Source of the DNA: Marinactinospora thermotolerans DSM 45154
GTDB taxonomy: Bacteria; Actinomycetota; Actinomycetes; Streptosporangiales; Streptosporangiaceae
Direction of reading: 5' to 3'
DNA length: 64,000 nucleotides
NCBI RefSeq assembly: GCF_900167435.1
Contig: NZ_FUWS01000010.1
Coordinates: 186,001 to 250,000, forward strand
The notes under the pieces: model-generated
Databases searched by the model: none
Told to the model about the DNA's origin: nothing
What the model saw: only the letters and a program-made list of their open reading frames with translations
Program-made: the position numbers and the translations under genes
In this document: positions 1-8,540 of the stretch, piece by piece
How positions within the stretch are numbered: the first letter of the stretch is position 1
Layout of the letters: each line of letters starts with the position of its first letter

Positions 1-758
1 ATGAGGCTGCGGGTGGTCTCGCTGATGGCGTTGTTCAACTTGTCCTGGAAGCCCTGCACGGCGCCCAGGACGAAGATGAACTGTTCGGGGTCCTCGATCC
101 GGAACTGGAGAAAGAGGTCCACCGACGCCTTGACGCCGCTCTTGGTCGGCGCCTCACGGATCGGCGCGTTGAACGGGTACTCGCGCGTGGTGTTGACGAT
201 GTAGGAGACCCGCTTCCACGGATTGAGCAGGGTCACGCGCCCGGGTCCCACGACCTGTTCCAGCTTGCCGAACTTGGTGATCAGCGCCTGGCAGCCGTCG
301 GGCACCATGACCATGCCCTGACGCCACCACAAGAACGCGGCGATGGCCAGCGTGATGATCCAAAAGTGCGGTCCGAAGAGGGCGAGCGTCACGCCCGGCA
401 GCACCGCGGTCAGCACCGTGCCCACTAGACCCACGGCCGCCAGCAGGATCGCCGGCAGCATCGCGGTCAGCCGGCGTCCCCGGGGGATGACCATCGGGCT
501 GATGACGTGGACCGGACCGTCGGTTCCTCGTTCGAACCTGCTGCGGTTGAGTACCTCGCCGGCGTTGTCGAGGGAGGTGGTCTGTTGTTCGATCAGGGTG
601 CCGACGGAGGCCGCCTGGTCGCGAGCGGCGAGGAAGTCCCCCGGGTCCAACCCGAAGCCCTCCGTCGCCTTTCCGACCGCGCCGGCCACCGCCTCCCTGA
701 GATCTCCACCTCCGGCGACCGCGCCTGCGGCCCCGCGCACCGTCTGCGCGAAGGACAT
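1..758 (-). CDS. SPFH/band 7 domain membrane protein (5' part; 3' end beyond window)
   Basis: The frame is open from an ATG at 758 to the left edge, so about 252 N-terminal residues are present and the C-terminus is missing. The first ~110 residues are a polar, partly helical cytoplasmic region. Two adjacent hydrophobic segments follow (around residues 115-160). After them comes a stretch typical of SPFH/stomatin proteins: a surface-exposed MVMVPDG, then ALITKFGKLEQVVGPGRV, NPWKRVSYIVNT and SVDLFLQFRIEDPEQF. Such proteins form membrane-associated oligomers that organise membrane microdomains. A second ATG six bases upstream (764) is possible, but AGGAG is only three bases before it and nine before the ATG at 758, so 758 is preferred. 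The partner genes lie outside the window. Confidence 0.8.
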   Translation of the reverse strand, partial: MSFAQTVRGAAGAVAGGGDLREAVAGAVGKATEGFGLDPGDFLAARDQAASVGTLIEQQTTSLDNAGEVLNRSRFERGTDGPVHVISPMVIPRGRRLTAMLPAILLAAVGLVGTVLTAVLPGVTLALFGPHFWIITLAIAAFLWWRQGMVMVPDGCQALITKFGKLEQVVGPGRVTLLNPWKRVSYIVNTTREYPFNAPIREAPTKSGVKASVDLFLQFRIEDPEQFIFVLGAVQGFQDKLNNAISETTRSL

Positions 759-892
759 GGGCATCGACTCCTCACGGATGTTCAAGGGATATGGGATCCG
801 ACGTGGTGAGGACGCCCTCGGTTCCATCGTCGGCGAAGTCGCGACATCCTCCTCCACCGCCCTCGGGCACGTCAACGGCCGGGCGACGGGAT

Positions 893-1828
893 TCAGGCGA
901 GGAAGTCCAGGTCGGTGCCGACGCCGGCCTCCACAGCGGAGCGGTAGGCCAGCCAGGACAGGGTGAGGTCCTGCCAGGGCGGGCCGAACGGGACGTAGGC
1001 GGTGACGGCGTCCGCGCTCGTACGCGCCGCGACCGTGCCGGTGAGCACGTCGCGCAGCGTTCCCGCGACGCGCGGGGCGTCGCCCCCGAAGCCGTCGGCG
1101 AGTTCCGTGTCGTCCACGATCGCCCGGGCGCCCCGCGGCAGACCGGTGAGGATTTCCCCACCGTCCACGGCGCCCACCCCGAGGAGCGCGTAGTGGACCC
1201 CCGGCCGCTCGCCCACCCGTCCCAGCAGGGAGACGGACGTGTCCGCCGCGACGGCGATGACCTCGGCCTTAGCGCCGACCTCCTCCGCTGTGGCGACACT
1301 CCTGGCCTGGATCCCCAGCGCCTCCTGGCAGCGCCGGGCGAAGTCGACGGCGCGCTCCCCGTCCCGGTCGGCCACGACCACCCCGGCGAGCGGGCGCAGG
1401 GCGGCCAGGCCACGGGTGAGGACCTCGGCCCGCGCGCCACAGCCGAGGACACCGAGCACGTCGGCGTCGGAGCGGGCCAGCGCGTGCGCGCCGAGCGCCG
1501 CCGACAGCCCGGTGCGCCAGTCGGCGAGCGCTCCGGCGTCCAGCAGGGCCAGGGGCTCTCCCGTGTCGAGGTCGTGGAGGCACACCACGCCGCGTGACAC
1601 CGCGCCGGATCCCCGGTGCCCCGTCTCGTCTCGGACCGTGTAGGCGGGGATCCCCGGCAGCAGGCCGGGGAACAGCACGCTGGCGCTCGCGGGGCCCGGC
1701 AGGTCGGTGCGCACCCGTTGGGCGCCGATCCGCGCGGGAGAGGCCGTGAAACCATGCCACAGACGGTCCAGGCAGGCGTGCGCGTCGAAGAGGCGGAGCA
1801 GATCGCTACGGCCGAGACAGCGTGTCAC
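893..1828 (-). CDS. Ornithine cyclodeaminase / mu-crystallin family protein
   Basis: This 311-residue protein belongs to the NAD(P)-binding ornithine cyclodeaminase/mu-crystallin family, which includes cyclodeaminases, ketimine reductases and alanine dehydrogenases. The Rossmann fold is visible in the middle (VLGVLGCGARAEVLTRGL, followed by VVVADRD), and GVGAVDGGE and IVDDTELADGFGG match the family C-terminal half. The start is the GTG at 1828. The frame runs open to 1906, but the extra 26 residues are arginine/glycine-rich and unlike the family. The ribosome binding site is weak. No substrate can be assigned from sequence, and neither neighbour is metabolic. A role in amino acid metabolism or siderophore-type precursor supply is only a family-level guess. 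Confidence 0.8.
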   Translation of the reverse strand: MTRCLGRSDLLRLFDAHACLDRLWHGFTASPARIGAQRVRTDLPGPASASVLFPGLLPGIPAYTVRDETGHRGSGAVSRGVVCLHDLDTGEPLALLDAGALADWRTGLSAALGAHALARSDADVLGVLGCGARAEVLTRGLAALRPLAGVVVADRDGERAVDFARRCQEALGIQARSVATAEEVGAKAEVIAVAADTSVSLLGRVGERPGVHYALLGVGAVDGGEILTGLPRGARAIVDDTELADGFGGDAPRVAGTLRDVLTGTVAARTSADAVTAYVPFGPPWQDLTLSWLAYRSAVEAGVGTDLDFLA

Positions 1829-2040
1829 CCGCTCATTGTCCCAGCCCCACCCGGCGCGGACACGCATCCCACGCGGGCACCCGTCTCGGCGGGCCGGCCC
1901 TCTCATGGCCGCGGGAAGGGGTTACGGTCGTCTACGGGCCGTCCAGCACGCCGTCCCCGACCGCGGACCGTGTCCGGGTGCCCGCTCCGATGGGCCCGGG
2001 CCCTGTCCCGCGGCCCGTCTCCAGCGCCCAGGAGGACATC

Positions 2041-2349
2041 ATGACCGATCTCCCCAGCCCGATCCTCACCTCGGCGGGATTGATCGGCGGTTACGCCGTC
2101 GCCCGCTCGACCGGCAACCGGCCGTTGGGCGGCGCGGTGCTGGCCGCGTGCGGGGTGGCCGCCTTCCGGCGTTGGCGGCACCGGGCCGGCTCGGGTAGGG
2201 CCGCCGCGCTGTCCGGGGTCTACGTGGCGGCCTTCGGCGTGTCACATCCGCTGGCCAAGCGGCTGGGGGCGTGGCCATCGGTGCTGACCGTGACCGCGGC
2301 GACCGCGATCGCCGGTTACGCGCTGGGCGAGCGCCGCGCCACCGACTGA
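2041..2349 (+). CDS. Small hydrophobic protein (102 aa)
   Basis: A short protein preceded by a very good ribosome binding site (AGGAGG, six bases before ATG 2041). The frame is open from 1822, but the RBS fixes this start. It has three or four short hydrophobic stretches rich in Gly and Ala (LTSAGLIGGYAVA, LGGAVLAACGVAAF, LSGVYVAAFGVSH, VLTVTAATAIAGYALG), so it is probably a small integral membrane protein. I do not recognise the family. It converges with the CBS-domain gene, whose stop is 11 bases away, and is not obviously in an operon. Confidence 0.75.
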   Translation: MTDLPSPILTSAGLIGGYAVARSTGNRPLGGAVLAACGVAAFRRWRHRAGSGRAAALSGVYVAAFGVSHPLAKRLGAWPSVLTVTAATAIAGYALGERRATD

Positions 2350-2359
2350 GGCGGGCCGT

Positions 2360-2791
2360 TCAGCCCCGCGTGATGTAGGCCTCCAGATGGTCGCGGTGGA
2401 CCTCGAGCTGGCTGATCCGGCTCTTGAGGACGTCGCCGACGCTGACGACCCCGGCCAGGCGCTCCCCTGAGACGACGGGGATGTGGCGGATGCGTCGCCG
2501 GGTCATCACGAGGGCCAGGGAGTCGACACTGTCATGCGGGGCGCAGACGGTCACGGGGGAGGTCATGATGTCGCGGACCCTGGCCGCGAGAAGGCCCCAT
2601 CCCTGCTCGGCCAGGCGGCGCACGATATCGCGCTCGGAGGCGACCCCGACCACGCGGCCGTCCCGATCGACCACGACGGCGGCTCCGATGTCATGCCGGG
2701 CGAGGCCGGTCAACAGGTGCGCGATGGTCGTGTCGGGGCGGACGGTCACCACGGCCGGGCCTTTGGCCCTCAGGATCGCGGCGATCAACAC
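2360..2791 (-). CDS. Tandem CBS domain protein
   Basis: A stand-alone protein of 143 residues made almost entirely of two CBS motifs (about residues 10-70 and 75-135): TVRPDTTIAHLLTGL ... GRVVGVASERDIVRRL, then DIMTSPVTVCAPHDSVDSL ... HIPVVSGERLAGVVSVGDV. CBS pairs bind adenine nucleotides and act as sensors; Streptomyces-type genomes carry many such free-standing copies. The GTG at 2791 is preferred over the GTG at 2800 because AAGGTGG lies five bases upstream of it. The gene is divergent from the TetR gene at 2930, and the palindrome at 2891-2908 lies between them, so TetR may control both. Confidence 0.85.
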   Translation of the reverse strand: MLIAAILRAKGPAVVTVRPDTTIAHLLTGLARHDIGAAVVVDRDGRVVGVASERDIVRRLAEQGWGLLAARVRDIMTSPVTVCAPHDSVDSLALVMTRRRIRHIPVVSGERLAGVVSVGDVLKSRISQLEVHRDHLEAYITRG

Positions 2792-2890
2792 AGCGGCCAC
2801 CTTTCGCTCGGTGACGGAGAGTTACCCTTGCCGAACGAACGCCAATCGTGTACCGCCCCTGCCGGACGTCCAGGCGGGCTCCCTCAGGCA

Positions 2891-2908
2891 AGACGAAACG
2901 TTCCGTCT
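2891..2908. promoter_or_regulatory. Palindromic operator for the adjacent TetR regulator
   Basis: The 18-base sequence agacgaaacgttccgtct is an inverted repeat with one mismatched pair (halves AGACGAAAC and GTTCCGTCT). It lies 21 bases before the ATG of the TetR gene and about 100 bases from the divergent CBS-domain gene. Size and position are typical of TetR-family autoregulatory operators. Binding is inferred. Confidence 0.55.
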
Positions 2909-2929
2909 CGCACTGGCTACCCTGTCCTC

Positions 2930-3526
2930 ATGACGACGCGCAGATCCCCCGACAGCGCCCGGCGGAGCGAACGCTCCCGCCAGGCCATCCTCACCGCCGC
3001 CCGCGAGCTGGTCGGCGAGACCGGCTACCGCAAGGTCACGATCGAGGCCATCGCCGCCCGCGCCGGGGTGGGCAAGCAGACGATCTACCGCTGGTGGCCC
3101 TCCAAGGGCGCGGTGATCCTCGACTCCATCCTGGCCATGAGCGAGGACGAGAAGGGCGAGATCTCCCTCCCCGACACCGGCGACATCGAAGCCGACCTCA
3201 GACTCGTCATACGCGCGACCGTGGCGGAGTTCGCCGACCCCGCCTTCGAAGCCCCGATCCGCGCCCTCAACAGCGAGATCATCGACGATCCCGAACTGGC
3301 CGCCACCTACCGCGAGAGGATGGCCGATCCCATGAACGAGGCGGTGCGCAGGCGCCTGCGCACCGCCCGGGCCGCCGGGCAGCTCGCCGAGGACGCCGAC
3401 CTCGACCTGATGCTGGAGATCCTCTACGCCCCGTTGTACCAACGGTGGCTGCTGCGCTCGGGACCGCTGACCCCCGACTACGCCGACGCCCTGGTCGATA
3501 CCGCCCTACGGGCGTTTCGCCCCTAG
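2930..3526 (+). CDS. TetR/AcrR family transcriptional regulator
   Basis: A 198-residue repressor. The N-terminal helix-turn-helix is clear (residues ~12-60): SRQAILTAARELVGETGY, then VTIEAIAARAGVGKQTIYRWW, then the SKGAVILDSI helix. The C-terminal ligand domain ends in a region resembling the TetR_C_11-type fold (YAPLYQRWLLRSGPL). The start is the ATG at 2930. The open frame extends about 450 bases further upstream, but only through non-coding sequence and the antisense of the CBS gene. It is divergent from the CBS-domain gene, with a near-perfect palindrome between them, so autoregulation and control of the CBS gene are likely. The effector is unknown. Confidence 0.9.
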   Translation: MTTRRSPDSARRSERSRQAILTAARELVGETGYRKVTIEAIAARAGVGKQTIYRWWPSKGAVILDSILAMSEDEKGEISLPDTGDIEADLRLVIRATVAEFADPAFEAPIRALNSEIIDDPELAATYRERMADPMNEAVRRRLRTARAAGQLAEDADLDLMLEILYAPLYQRWLLRSGPLTPDYADALVDTALRAFRP

Positions 3527-3766
3527 GCTCCCGGGGTCGCCGCCCCGGCCCGGGAGACCGGATGCCCGCGCGCCCGCCCCGGCGCCAGATGGTCGCGTAG
3601 GGAGGCGGGCGCGGCCATCCGGGCCGGTGGCGCCGCCCACCGCCACGGCGTCCTCGGGGAGCCGCCGCCACCCGGTCCCGCCCCAAGGGCCGCCCTCGAC
3701 GGCCTCCCCCACCCGGCCCGGCCGATTCCTCCACCGCGCTCCCGAGGACGCCGGGACAACGCGTGA

Positions 3767-3795
3767 GGGGGACCCGGAACGGATCCGGATCCCCC
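3767..3795. terminator. Hairpin between convergent TetR and nrdJ genes
   Basis: An 11-base stem with one mismatch (gggggacccgg / ccggatccccc) around a seven-base loop. It lies in the 335-base gap (3527-3861) between the two convergent genes and can serve both strands. I see nothing else in this gap; its open frames have no protein character. Confidence 0.55.
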
Positions 3796-3861
3796 TGACC
3801 GTCAGACGTCCGCGGTCCCGGTCACCCGACCGGAGGCCGGGTCAGCCGCGACCGACCGAAG

Positions 3862-6708
3862 TCAGCTGCAACCGCTGGTCGAACCGCAGCCCTCACAGAC
3901 GTAGCAGCTGCCCGACGGGCGCATCTTGGTGCCGCAGGTGACGCACAGCGGCGCGTCCGCGGTGAAGCCCTGCTTCAGCTCGAGAAGCTCCGTGGTGGTC
4001 CGGGCCGCGCGCGACGGCTCGGCCGGGGCGCTCCGGTCGGCCTCCTCGGTCCTGACCTCCTCGCCCGCGACCGGGGCCGACTGGGCGTAGGACTCCACCT
4101 GGGCCGCGACCTGCGCCGGGTCCTCACCGGCGAGCTGGGCGGCGCGCTCCTCCGCCGACAGCACCCCGAGCGCGGCGCGCTGGTCGTAGGACAGGTAGTC
4201 CAGCGCCAGACGGCGGAAGATGTAGTCGACGACCGACTGCGCCATGCGGATGTCGGGGTCGTCGGTCATGCCCGCCGGGTCGAAGCGCATGTTGGTGAAC
4301 TTCTCGACGTAGGTCTCCAGCGGGACGCCGTACTGCAACGCGATGGAGATCGCGATCGAGAAGGCGTCCATGACACCGGCCAGGGTCGACCCCTGCTTGC
4401 CGAGCTTCATGAAGACCTCGCCGAGGCCGTCGTCGGGGTAGGACCCCGCCGTGATGTAGCCCTCGGCGCCGCCGACGGTGAAGGAGATGGTCTGGCTCGG
4501 GCGCTTCTTCGGCAGACGCCGGCGGACCGGGCGGTTGACCTCGATGACCTTCGGCTCCGGCTCGGCCTTCGGCTCGTCGGCGGACTTGGCCTCCCCCTTG
4601 CCCGTGGACAGCGGCTGGCCGACCTTGCAGTTGTCCCGGTAGACCGCGAGGGCCTTCAGGCCGAGCTTCCACCCCTGGAAGTAGATGTGCTCGAAGTCCT
4701 CGACCGTCGCCTCCTCGGGGACGTTGACGGTCTTGGAGATGGCGCCGGACAGGAACGGCTGGACCGCGGCCATCATCTCGACGTGGCCCATGGGCTTGAT
4801 GTAGCGCTTGCCCATGGCGCAGTCGAACACCTCGTAGTGTTCGGGGCGCAGGCCCGGGGCGTCCACGACGTGGCCGTTCTCCGAGATGTACTCGACGATG
4901 GCCTCGATCTGCTCCTGCTGGTAGCCGAGCTTCTTCAGGGCGCGCGGGATCGCCTGGTTGACGATCTGCATGGACCCGCCGCCGACCAGCTTCTTGTACT
5001 TGACCAGCGAGAAGTCCGGCTCGATACCGGTGGTGTCGCAGTCCATCATGAAGCCGATGGTGCCGGTGGGGGCGAGCAGGCTGGCCTGGGCGTTGCGCCA
5101 GCCGTTCTTCTCGCCGGTCTTGAGGCACTCCTCCCACGCCTTGGTCGCCGCCGACGCGATGTCGCGGTCCATCTCGTGCAGCGTGCGCAGGTCGTCGTTG
5201 GCGGCGGCGTGCTTGCGCATGACCCGCTTGTGCGCCTCGGCGTTCTTGGCGTAACCGTCGTAGGGGCCGACGACGCCGGCGAGCTCCGCGCTGCGCTTGT
5301 AGGCGGTGCCCGTCATGAGCGAGGTGATGGCGGCGGCGAGCGCGCGGCCCCCCTCGGAGTCGTAGGCGTGTCCGGTCGCCATCAGCAGGGCGCCGAGGTT
5401 GGCGTAGCCGATCCCCAGCTGACGGAACGCGCGCGTCGTCTCGCCGATCTTCTCGGTCGGGAAGTCGGCGAAGGTGATCGAGATGTCCATCGCGGTGATG
5501 ATCAGCTCGGTCAGCTTGACGAACCGGTCGATGTCGAAGCGGTCGTCATCGCGCAGGAACTTCAGCAGGTTGATGGAGGCGAGGTTGCAGGAGGAGTTGT
5601 CCAGGTGGACGTACTCCGAGCAGGGGTTGCTGGCGGTGATCCGGCCGCTCTCGGGAGCGGTGTGCCAGTCGTTGATCGTGTCGTCGTACTGGATACCGGG
5701 GTCGGCGCACTCCCAGGCCGCCTTGGCCATCTTGTGGAAGAGCTCCTTGGCGTCCACCGTGGCGATGACCTCGCCGGTGGTCCGCGAGACCAGCCCGAAG
5801 TCCGACCCGGTCTCGACCGCCCGCATGAAGGCGTCGGAGACGCGCACCGAGTTGTTGGCGTTCTGGTACTGGACGCTCACGATGTCGGCGCCGCCGAGGT
5901 CGACGTCGAACCCGGCGTCGCGCAGCGCGCGGATCTTGTGCTCCTCGCGCGCCTTGGTCTCGATGAACTCGGCGATGTCGGGGTGGTCCACGTCGAGGAC
6001 GACCATCTTGGCGGCACGCCGGGTGGCGCCACCCGACTTGATGGTGCCGGCCGAGGCGTCGGCGCCGCGCATGAACGAGACGGGCCCCGAGGCGGTGCCG
6101 CCGGAGGACAGCAGCTCCTTGCTGGAGCGGATCCGCGACAGGTTGACACCCGCGCCGGAGCCGCCCTTGAAGATGATCCCCTCTTCCTTGTACCAGTCGA
6201 GGATGGACTCCATCGTGTCGTCCACCGAGAGGATGAAGCAGGCCGAGACCTGCTGCTTGGAGTTGGTGCCGACGTTGAACCACACCGGGGAGTTGAAGCT
6301 GAACAGCTGGTTGACCAGCGCGTACTTCAGCTCGTGGTCGAAGATCTCGGCGTCCTCGTCCGAGGCGAAGTAGCCGTTCTCCTTGCCGGTCTTGGTGTAC
6401 ATCCCGGCGACGCGGTCGACCAGCTGCTTGAGGCTCCACTCACGCTCGGGGGTGCCCACGGCCCCGCGGAAGTACTTGCTCGCAACGATCTGGGTGGCGT
6501 TCATCGACCAGGAGGCCGGGAACTCCACACCCCGCTGCTCGAAGTTGACCGAGCCGTCGCGCCAGTTGGTCATGACGACGTCACGGCGCTCCCACTCGAT
6601 CTCGTCGTAGGGGTGTACGCCGGCTGTGGTGAAGATGCGCTGGATCTTCAGGCCCTTACGCTGCCCCTTGCCCTTGCGTGTTGCTGAGCCACTGGTGGTC
6701 TCCGTCAT
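3862..6708 (-). CDS. nrdJ: Vitamin B12-dependent (class II) ribonucleoside-diphosphate reductase
   Basis: A 948-residue class II ribonucleotide reductase that makes deoxyribonucleotides using adenosylcobalamin and no oxygen. The catalytic set is complete. The NPCSE motif carries the thiyl cysteine (Cys363, flanked by Asn361 and Glu365), and the redox pair is Cys157 (SACFILS) and Cys374 (SSCNL). The 363/374 spacing matches the family. PTGTIGFMMDCDTTGIEP is the typical barrel segment. The C-terminus has the zinc-ribbon cysteines (CVTCGTKM, CYVCEGCGSTSGC) that re-reduce the active site. The ATG at 6708 follows GGGGGAGCGAA. It lies 146 bases downstream of nrdR on the same strand, so the two form an nrdRJ operon controlled by the NrdR boxes at 7458-7504. 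Confidence 0.98.
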   Translation of the reverse strand: MTETTSGSATRKGKGQRKGLKIQRIFTTAGVHPYDEIEWERRDVVMTNWRDGSVNFEQRGVEFPASWSMNATQIVASKYFRGAVGTPEREWSLKQLVDRVAGMYTKTGKENGYFASDEDAEIFDHELKYALVNQLFSFNSPVWFNVGTNSKQQVSACFILSVDDTMESILDWYKEEGIIFKGGSGAGVNLSRIRSSKELLSSGGTASGPVSFMRGADASAGTIKSGGATRRAAKMVVLDVDHPDIAEFIETKAREEHKIRALRDAGFDVDLGGADIVSVQYQNANNSVRVSDAFMRAVETGSDFGLVSRTTGEVIATVDAKELFHKMAKAAWECADPGIQYDDTINDWHTAPESGRITASNPCSEYVHLDNSSCNLASINLLKFLRDDDRFDIDRFVKLTELIITAMDISITFADFPTEKIGETTRAFRQLGIGYANLGALLMATGHAYDSEGGRALAAAITSLMTGTAYKRSAELAGVVGPYDGYAKNAEAHKRVMRKHAAANDDLRTLHEMDRDIASAATKAWEECLKTGEKNGWRNAQASLLAPTGTIGFMMDCDTTGIEPDFSLVKYKKLVGGGSMQIVNQAIPRALKKLGYQQEQIEAIVEYISENGHVVDAPGLRPEHYEVFDCAMGKRYIKPMGHVEMMAAVQPFLSGAISKTVNVPEEATVEDFEHIYFQGWKLGLKALAVYRDNCKVGQPLSTGKGEAKSADEPKAEPEPKVIEVNRPVRRRLPKKRPSQTISFTVGGAEGYITAGSYPDDGLGEVFMKLGKQGSTLAGVMDAFSIAISIALQYGVPLETYVEKFTNMRFDPAGMTDDPDIRMAQSVVDYIFRRLALDYLSYDQRAALGVLSAEERAAQLAGEDPAQVAAQVESYAQSAPVAGEEVRTEEADRSAPAEPSRAARTTTELLELKQGFTADAPLCVTCGTKMRPSGSCYVCEGCGSTSGCS

Positions 6709-6854
6709 TTCGCTCCCCCTGTCTCGCCCATACCCAATTCACGCCATCGCATGGTGAACCGCCACAAACGCAGCGGTTGTGATGTGAAACGTCTGATCTG
6801 GTGCTCCGCGCGCGAGGTCAGGGCGCGCGTGTCGGCGGCACCACGCCGTACTGC

Positions 6855-7310
6855 CTAAGACGAGGATCGATCGGCGCGCAGACCGGCGATCTCGTTCTCG
6901 AAGTCCTCCAGGCACTCGAAGCTCCGGTAGACCGAGGCGAAGCGGAGGTAGGCGACCTCGTCCAGGTCGCGCAACGGCCCGAGGATCGCAAGTCCGATCT
7001 CGTGCGCGGGGACCTCCGCGATGCCACGCCCCCGGATCGCCTCCTCGACCTTCTGGCCGAGCAGGGCCAGCGCGTCTTCGTCGACCGGGCGGCCCTGACA
7101 GGCCCGTCGCACGCCGGCGATGATCTTGCTGCGGGAGAACGGCTCGGTGACACCAGACCGCTTGGCGACCATGAGGAGCACGGTCTCCTGGGTGGTGAAC
7201 CGGCGCTCGCACTCCGGGCACGAACGGCGACGGCGGATGGCCGCCCCGTCGTCGGTGGACCGACTGTCGATCACCCGGGTGTCAGGATGGCGGCAGAACG
7301 GGCAGTGCAT
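6855..7310 (-). CDS. nrdR: Transcriptional repressor NrdR
   Basis: A 151-residue NrdR, full length for the family. The N-terminal zinc ribbon has CPFC (3-6) and CPEC (31-34) and contacts NrdR boxes. The following ATP-cone (residues ~45-140; [22 protein letters not shown]) senses ATP/dATP and sets oligomeric state. NrdR represses ribonucleotide reductase genes when dATP is high. The ATG at 7310 has AGGAGG nine bases upstream. It is first in the nrdR-nrdJ operon, and two NrdR boxes lie about 150-190 bases upstream, so it probably autoregulates together with nrdJ. Confidence 0.97.
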   Translation of the reverse strand: MHCPFCRHPDTRVIDSRSTDDGAAIRRRRSCPECERRFTTQETVLLMVAKRSGVTEPFSRSKIIAGVRRACQGRPVDEDALALLGQKVEEAIRGRGIAEVPAHEIGLAILGPLRDLDEVAYLRFASVYRSFECLEDFENEIAGLRADRSSS

Positions 7311-7457
7311 GCCGGCACGCCTCCTTCCAGAACCGCATCAGTTGAGTCTCCCAGCACAGGCCGGGCGAGCCCGTACCACAGCATGGCGGGCAGCCCTGCG
7401 ACATCGCCGTCCGTCCGTCCCAAGCCGGGGCCCGGAAACGAACAGGTACCTACTTAA

Positions 7458-7504
7458 GCACAACTTGTGGGCACCTCGAACCAGACGGACACTACATATT
7501 GTGG
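7458..7504 (-). promoter_or_regulatory. Paired NrdR boxes upstream of nrdR-nrdJ
   Basis: The strong box at 7489-7504 (acactacatattgtgg) matches every fixed position of the consensus acaCwAtATaTwGtgt. A weaker box at 7458-7473 (gcacaacttgtgggca) starts exactly 31 bases away, leaving the 15-base spacer typical of NrdR box pairs. They sit upstream of nrdR and leave a leader of roughly 150 bases. No B12 riboswitch is apparent in the leader. The gap 7311-7734 contains nothing else I can identify. Confidence 0.75.
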
Positions 7505-7734
7505 CAACCTATGATCGGAACGGGAGAGATCGCAAGAGTCGACACGCCTTCGGGGAGCCGATCCCCAGGTCGCCCCGGACAAGTTCGTCCCCGCCCCCGG
7601 CGTGTCACGCGCGCCCGCGCCACCACGACCACCACAAGGACCCCGGACACGACAACGCGGACCGGGTGAAGGGGCGCGTCGGACACGCCCCCTCCGGTCC
7701 GCGGAGAGTACTTTCAAAGAACCCGGACACCCCG

Positions 7735-8145
7735 TCAGGGCGCGTCCGGAACCAGGAGCTCCTGACCGGGTTCGAGCGCGGAGTTGGCCAACCCGTTGAG
7801 TTCGACGAGCTCATGGACCGTCCGACGCGGGTCGTCCCCGGGACGGACGCGTTCCGCGATCTCCCACAGCGTATCGCCCTCTTCGACGATGACCGTCGGG
7901 GTCGCGGTGGGCAGCAGCGCGTCGGTGGAGGCGCCCGCGGTGGAGGCCCCCAGCGCCACGGTGGTCAACACCGCCATGGAGAACCCGCCGGCCGCGACCG
8001 CGGCCAGGGCCGAGAGGATGACCACACGTCCACGTCGGGTGAGCCGGGCGCCATGCCTGCCCGGTGGGCAGGCGTCGAGTTCGGGAAGGTCTGCGAGCGC
8101 CAGGGGGGGCACGGCGGCTACGCCGTCACCGCTCTCAGTCCTCAC
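7735..8145 (-). CDS. LysM-domain membrane protein divergent from lexA (candidate SOS division inhibitor)
   Basis: A 136-residue protein. A basic N-terminal cytoplasmic segment is followed by one transmembrane helix (VVILSALAAVAAGGFSMAVL) and then an extracytoplasmic LysM domain at the C-terminus (TVIVEEGDTLWEIAERVRPG ... ELNGLANSALEPGQELLVP) that binds peptidoglycan. The GTG at 8145 is chosen because GAGGAG lies five bases before it. The frame is open to 8253 but has no RBS there. Position and topology match YneA of Bacillus, DivS of Corynebacterium and ChiZ/Rv2719c of Mycobacterium, which sit beside lexA and halt division during the SOS response. A LexA-type box at 8317-8330 supports SOS control. 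Confidence 0.8.
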   Translation of the reverse strand: MRTESGDGVAAVPPLALADLPELDACPPGRHGARLTRRGRVVILSALAAVAAGGFSMAVLTTVALGASTAGASTDALLPTATPTVIVEEGDTLWEIAERVRPGDDPRRTVHELVELNGLANSALEPGQELLVPDAP

Positions 8146-8316
8146 GGATTCTCCTCGCCATTCAGGGATCTCCACGGATCGGTCGTCGGCACCGGAACGG
8201 GACGGCCGCCGACCGGGGCGGGCCGGCGCACGACGGAGGCGCCGACCGGACACCGGTCACTGGGAAGCCACGGCACGGGATCGGACATCGCCCTCTCCAT
8301 CGAGCGCCCGCCCCTT

Positions 8317-8330
8317 AGAACTGACGTTCG
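8317..8330 (-). promoter_or_regulatory. LexA (SOS) box serving the LysM gene
   Basis: Read on the minus strand the site is CGAACGTCAGTTCT, with the CGAAC-N4-GTTC core of the actinobacterial SOS box and one deviating outer base. It lies about 170 bases upstream of the LysM gene start and 38 bases from the second box near lexA. The whole divergent gap (8146-8540, 395 bases) holds these two boxes and the lexA promoter. Confidence 0.6.
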
Positions 8331-8368
8331 ACTAATACCGCATCTCGGCGTTTTTTTCAGCACCATCT

Positions 8369-8408
8369 CGAACGTTTGTTTGATATCGCCTTGCCCAGGC
8401 ACTAATGT
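8369..8408 (+). promoter_or_regulatory. lexA promoter overlapped by a LexA box
   Basis: The LexA box at 8369-8382 (CGAACGTTTGTTTG) fits CGAACRNRYGTTYG at all but one position. It overlaps a candidate -35 element TTTGAT (8379-8384), followed after 18 bases by a -10 element TAATGT (8403-8408). A repressor bound here would block the -35 region, the expected arrangement for lexA autorepression. The promoter hexamers are my reading by eye. Confidence 0.65.
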
Positions 8409-8540
8409 TGGACATGTTTCACTGCGGTATACCGACGTCATCGCCCACACGAGACCCCTTCGATATGCCGCCGTTACACGGACACCGACGACTCCGCTGA
8501 CAGCCCACACCGAGAACCCCGACCGCCGAGGAGGCCGGAC

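Noticed and set aside
4687-6687. A 666-codon open frame on the plus strand opposite nrdJ, and similar long antisense frames opposite leuS, the tms operon and the helicase
   Set aside because: High GC content leaves the antisense frame open. Composition is repetitive Val/Gly/Asp/Leu without motifs, and each lies opposite a well-supported gene.
7311-7457. Cobalamin riboswitch before nrdR-nrdJ
   Set aside because: B12 dependence of nrdJ made it plausible, but no B12-box-like sequence was recognised by eye. A covariance search would be needed.
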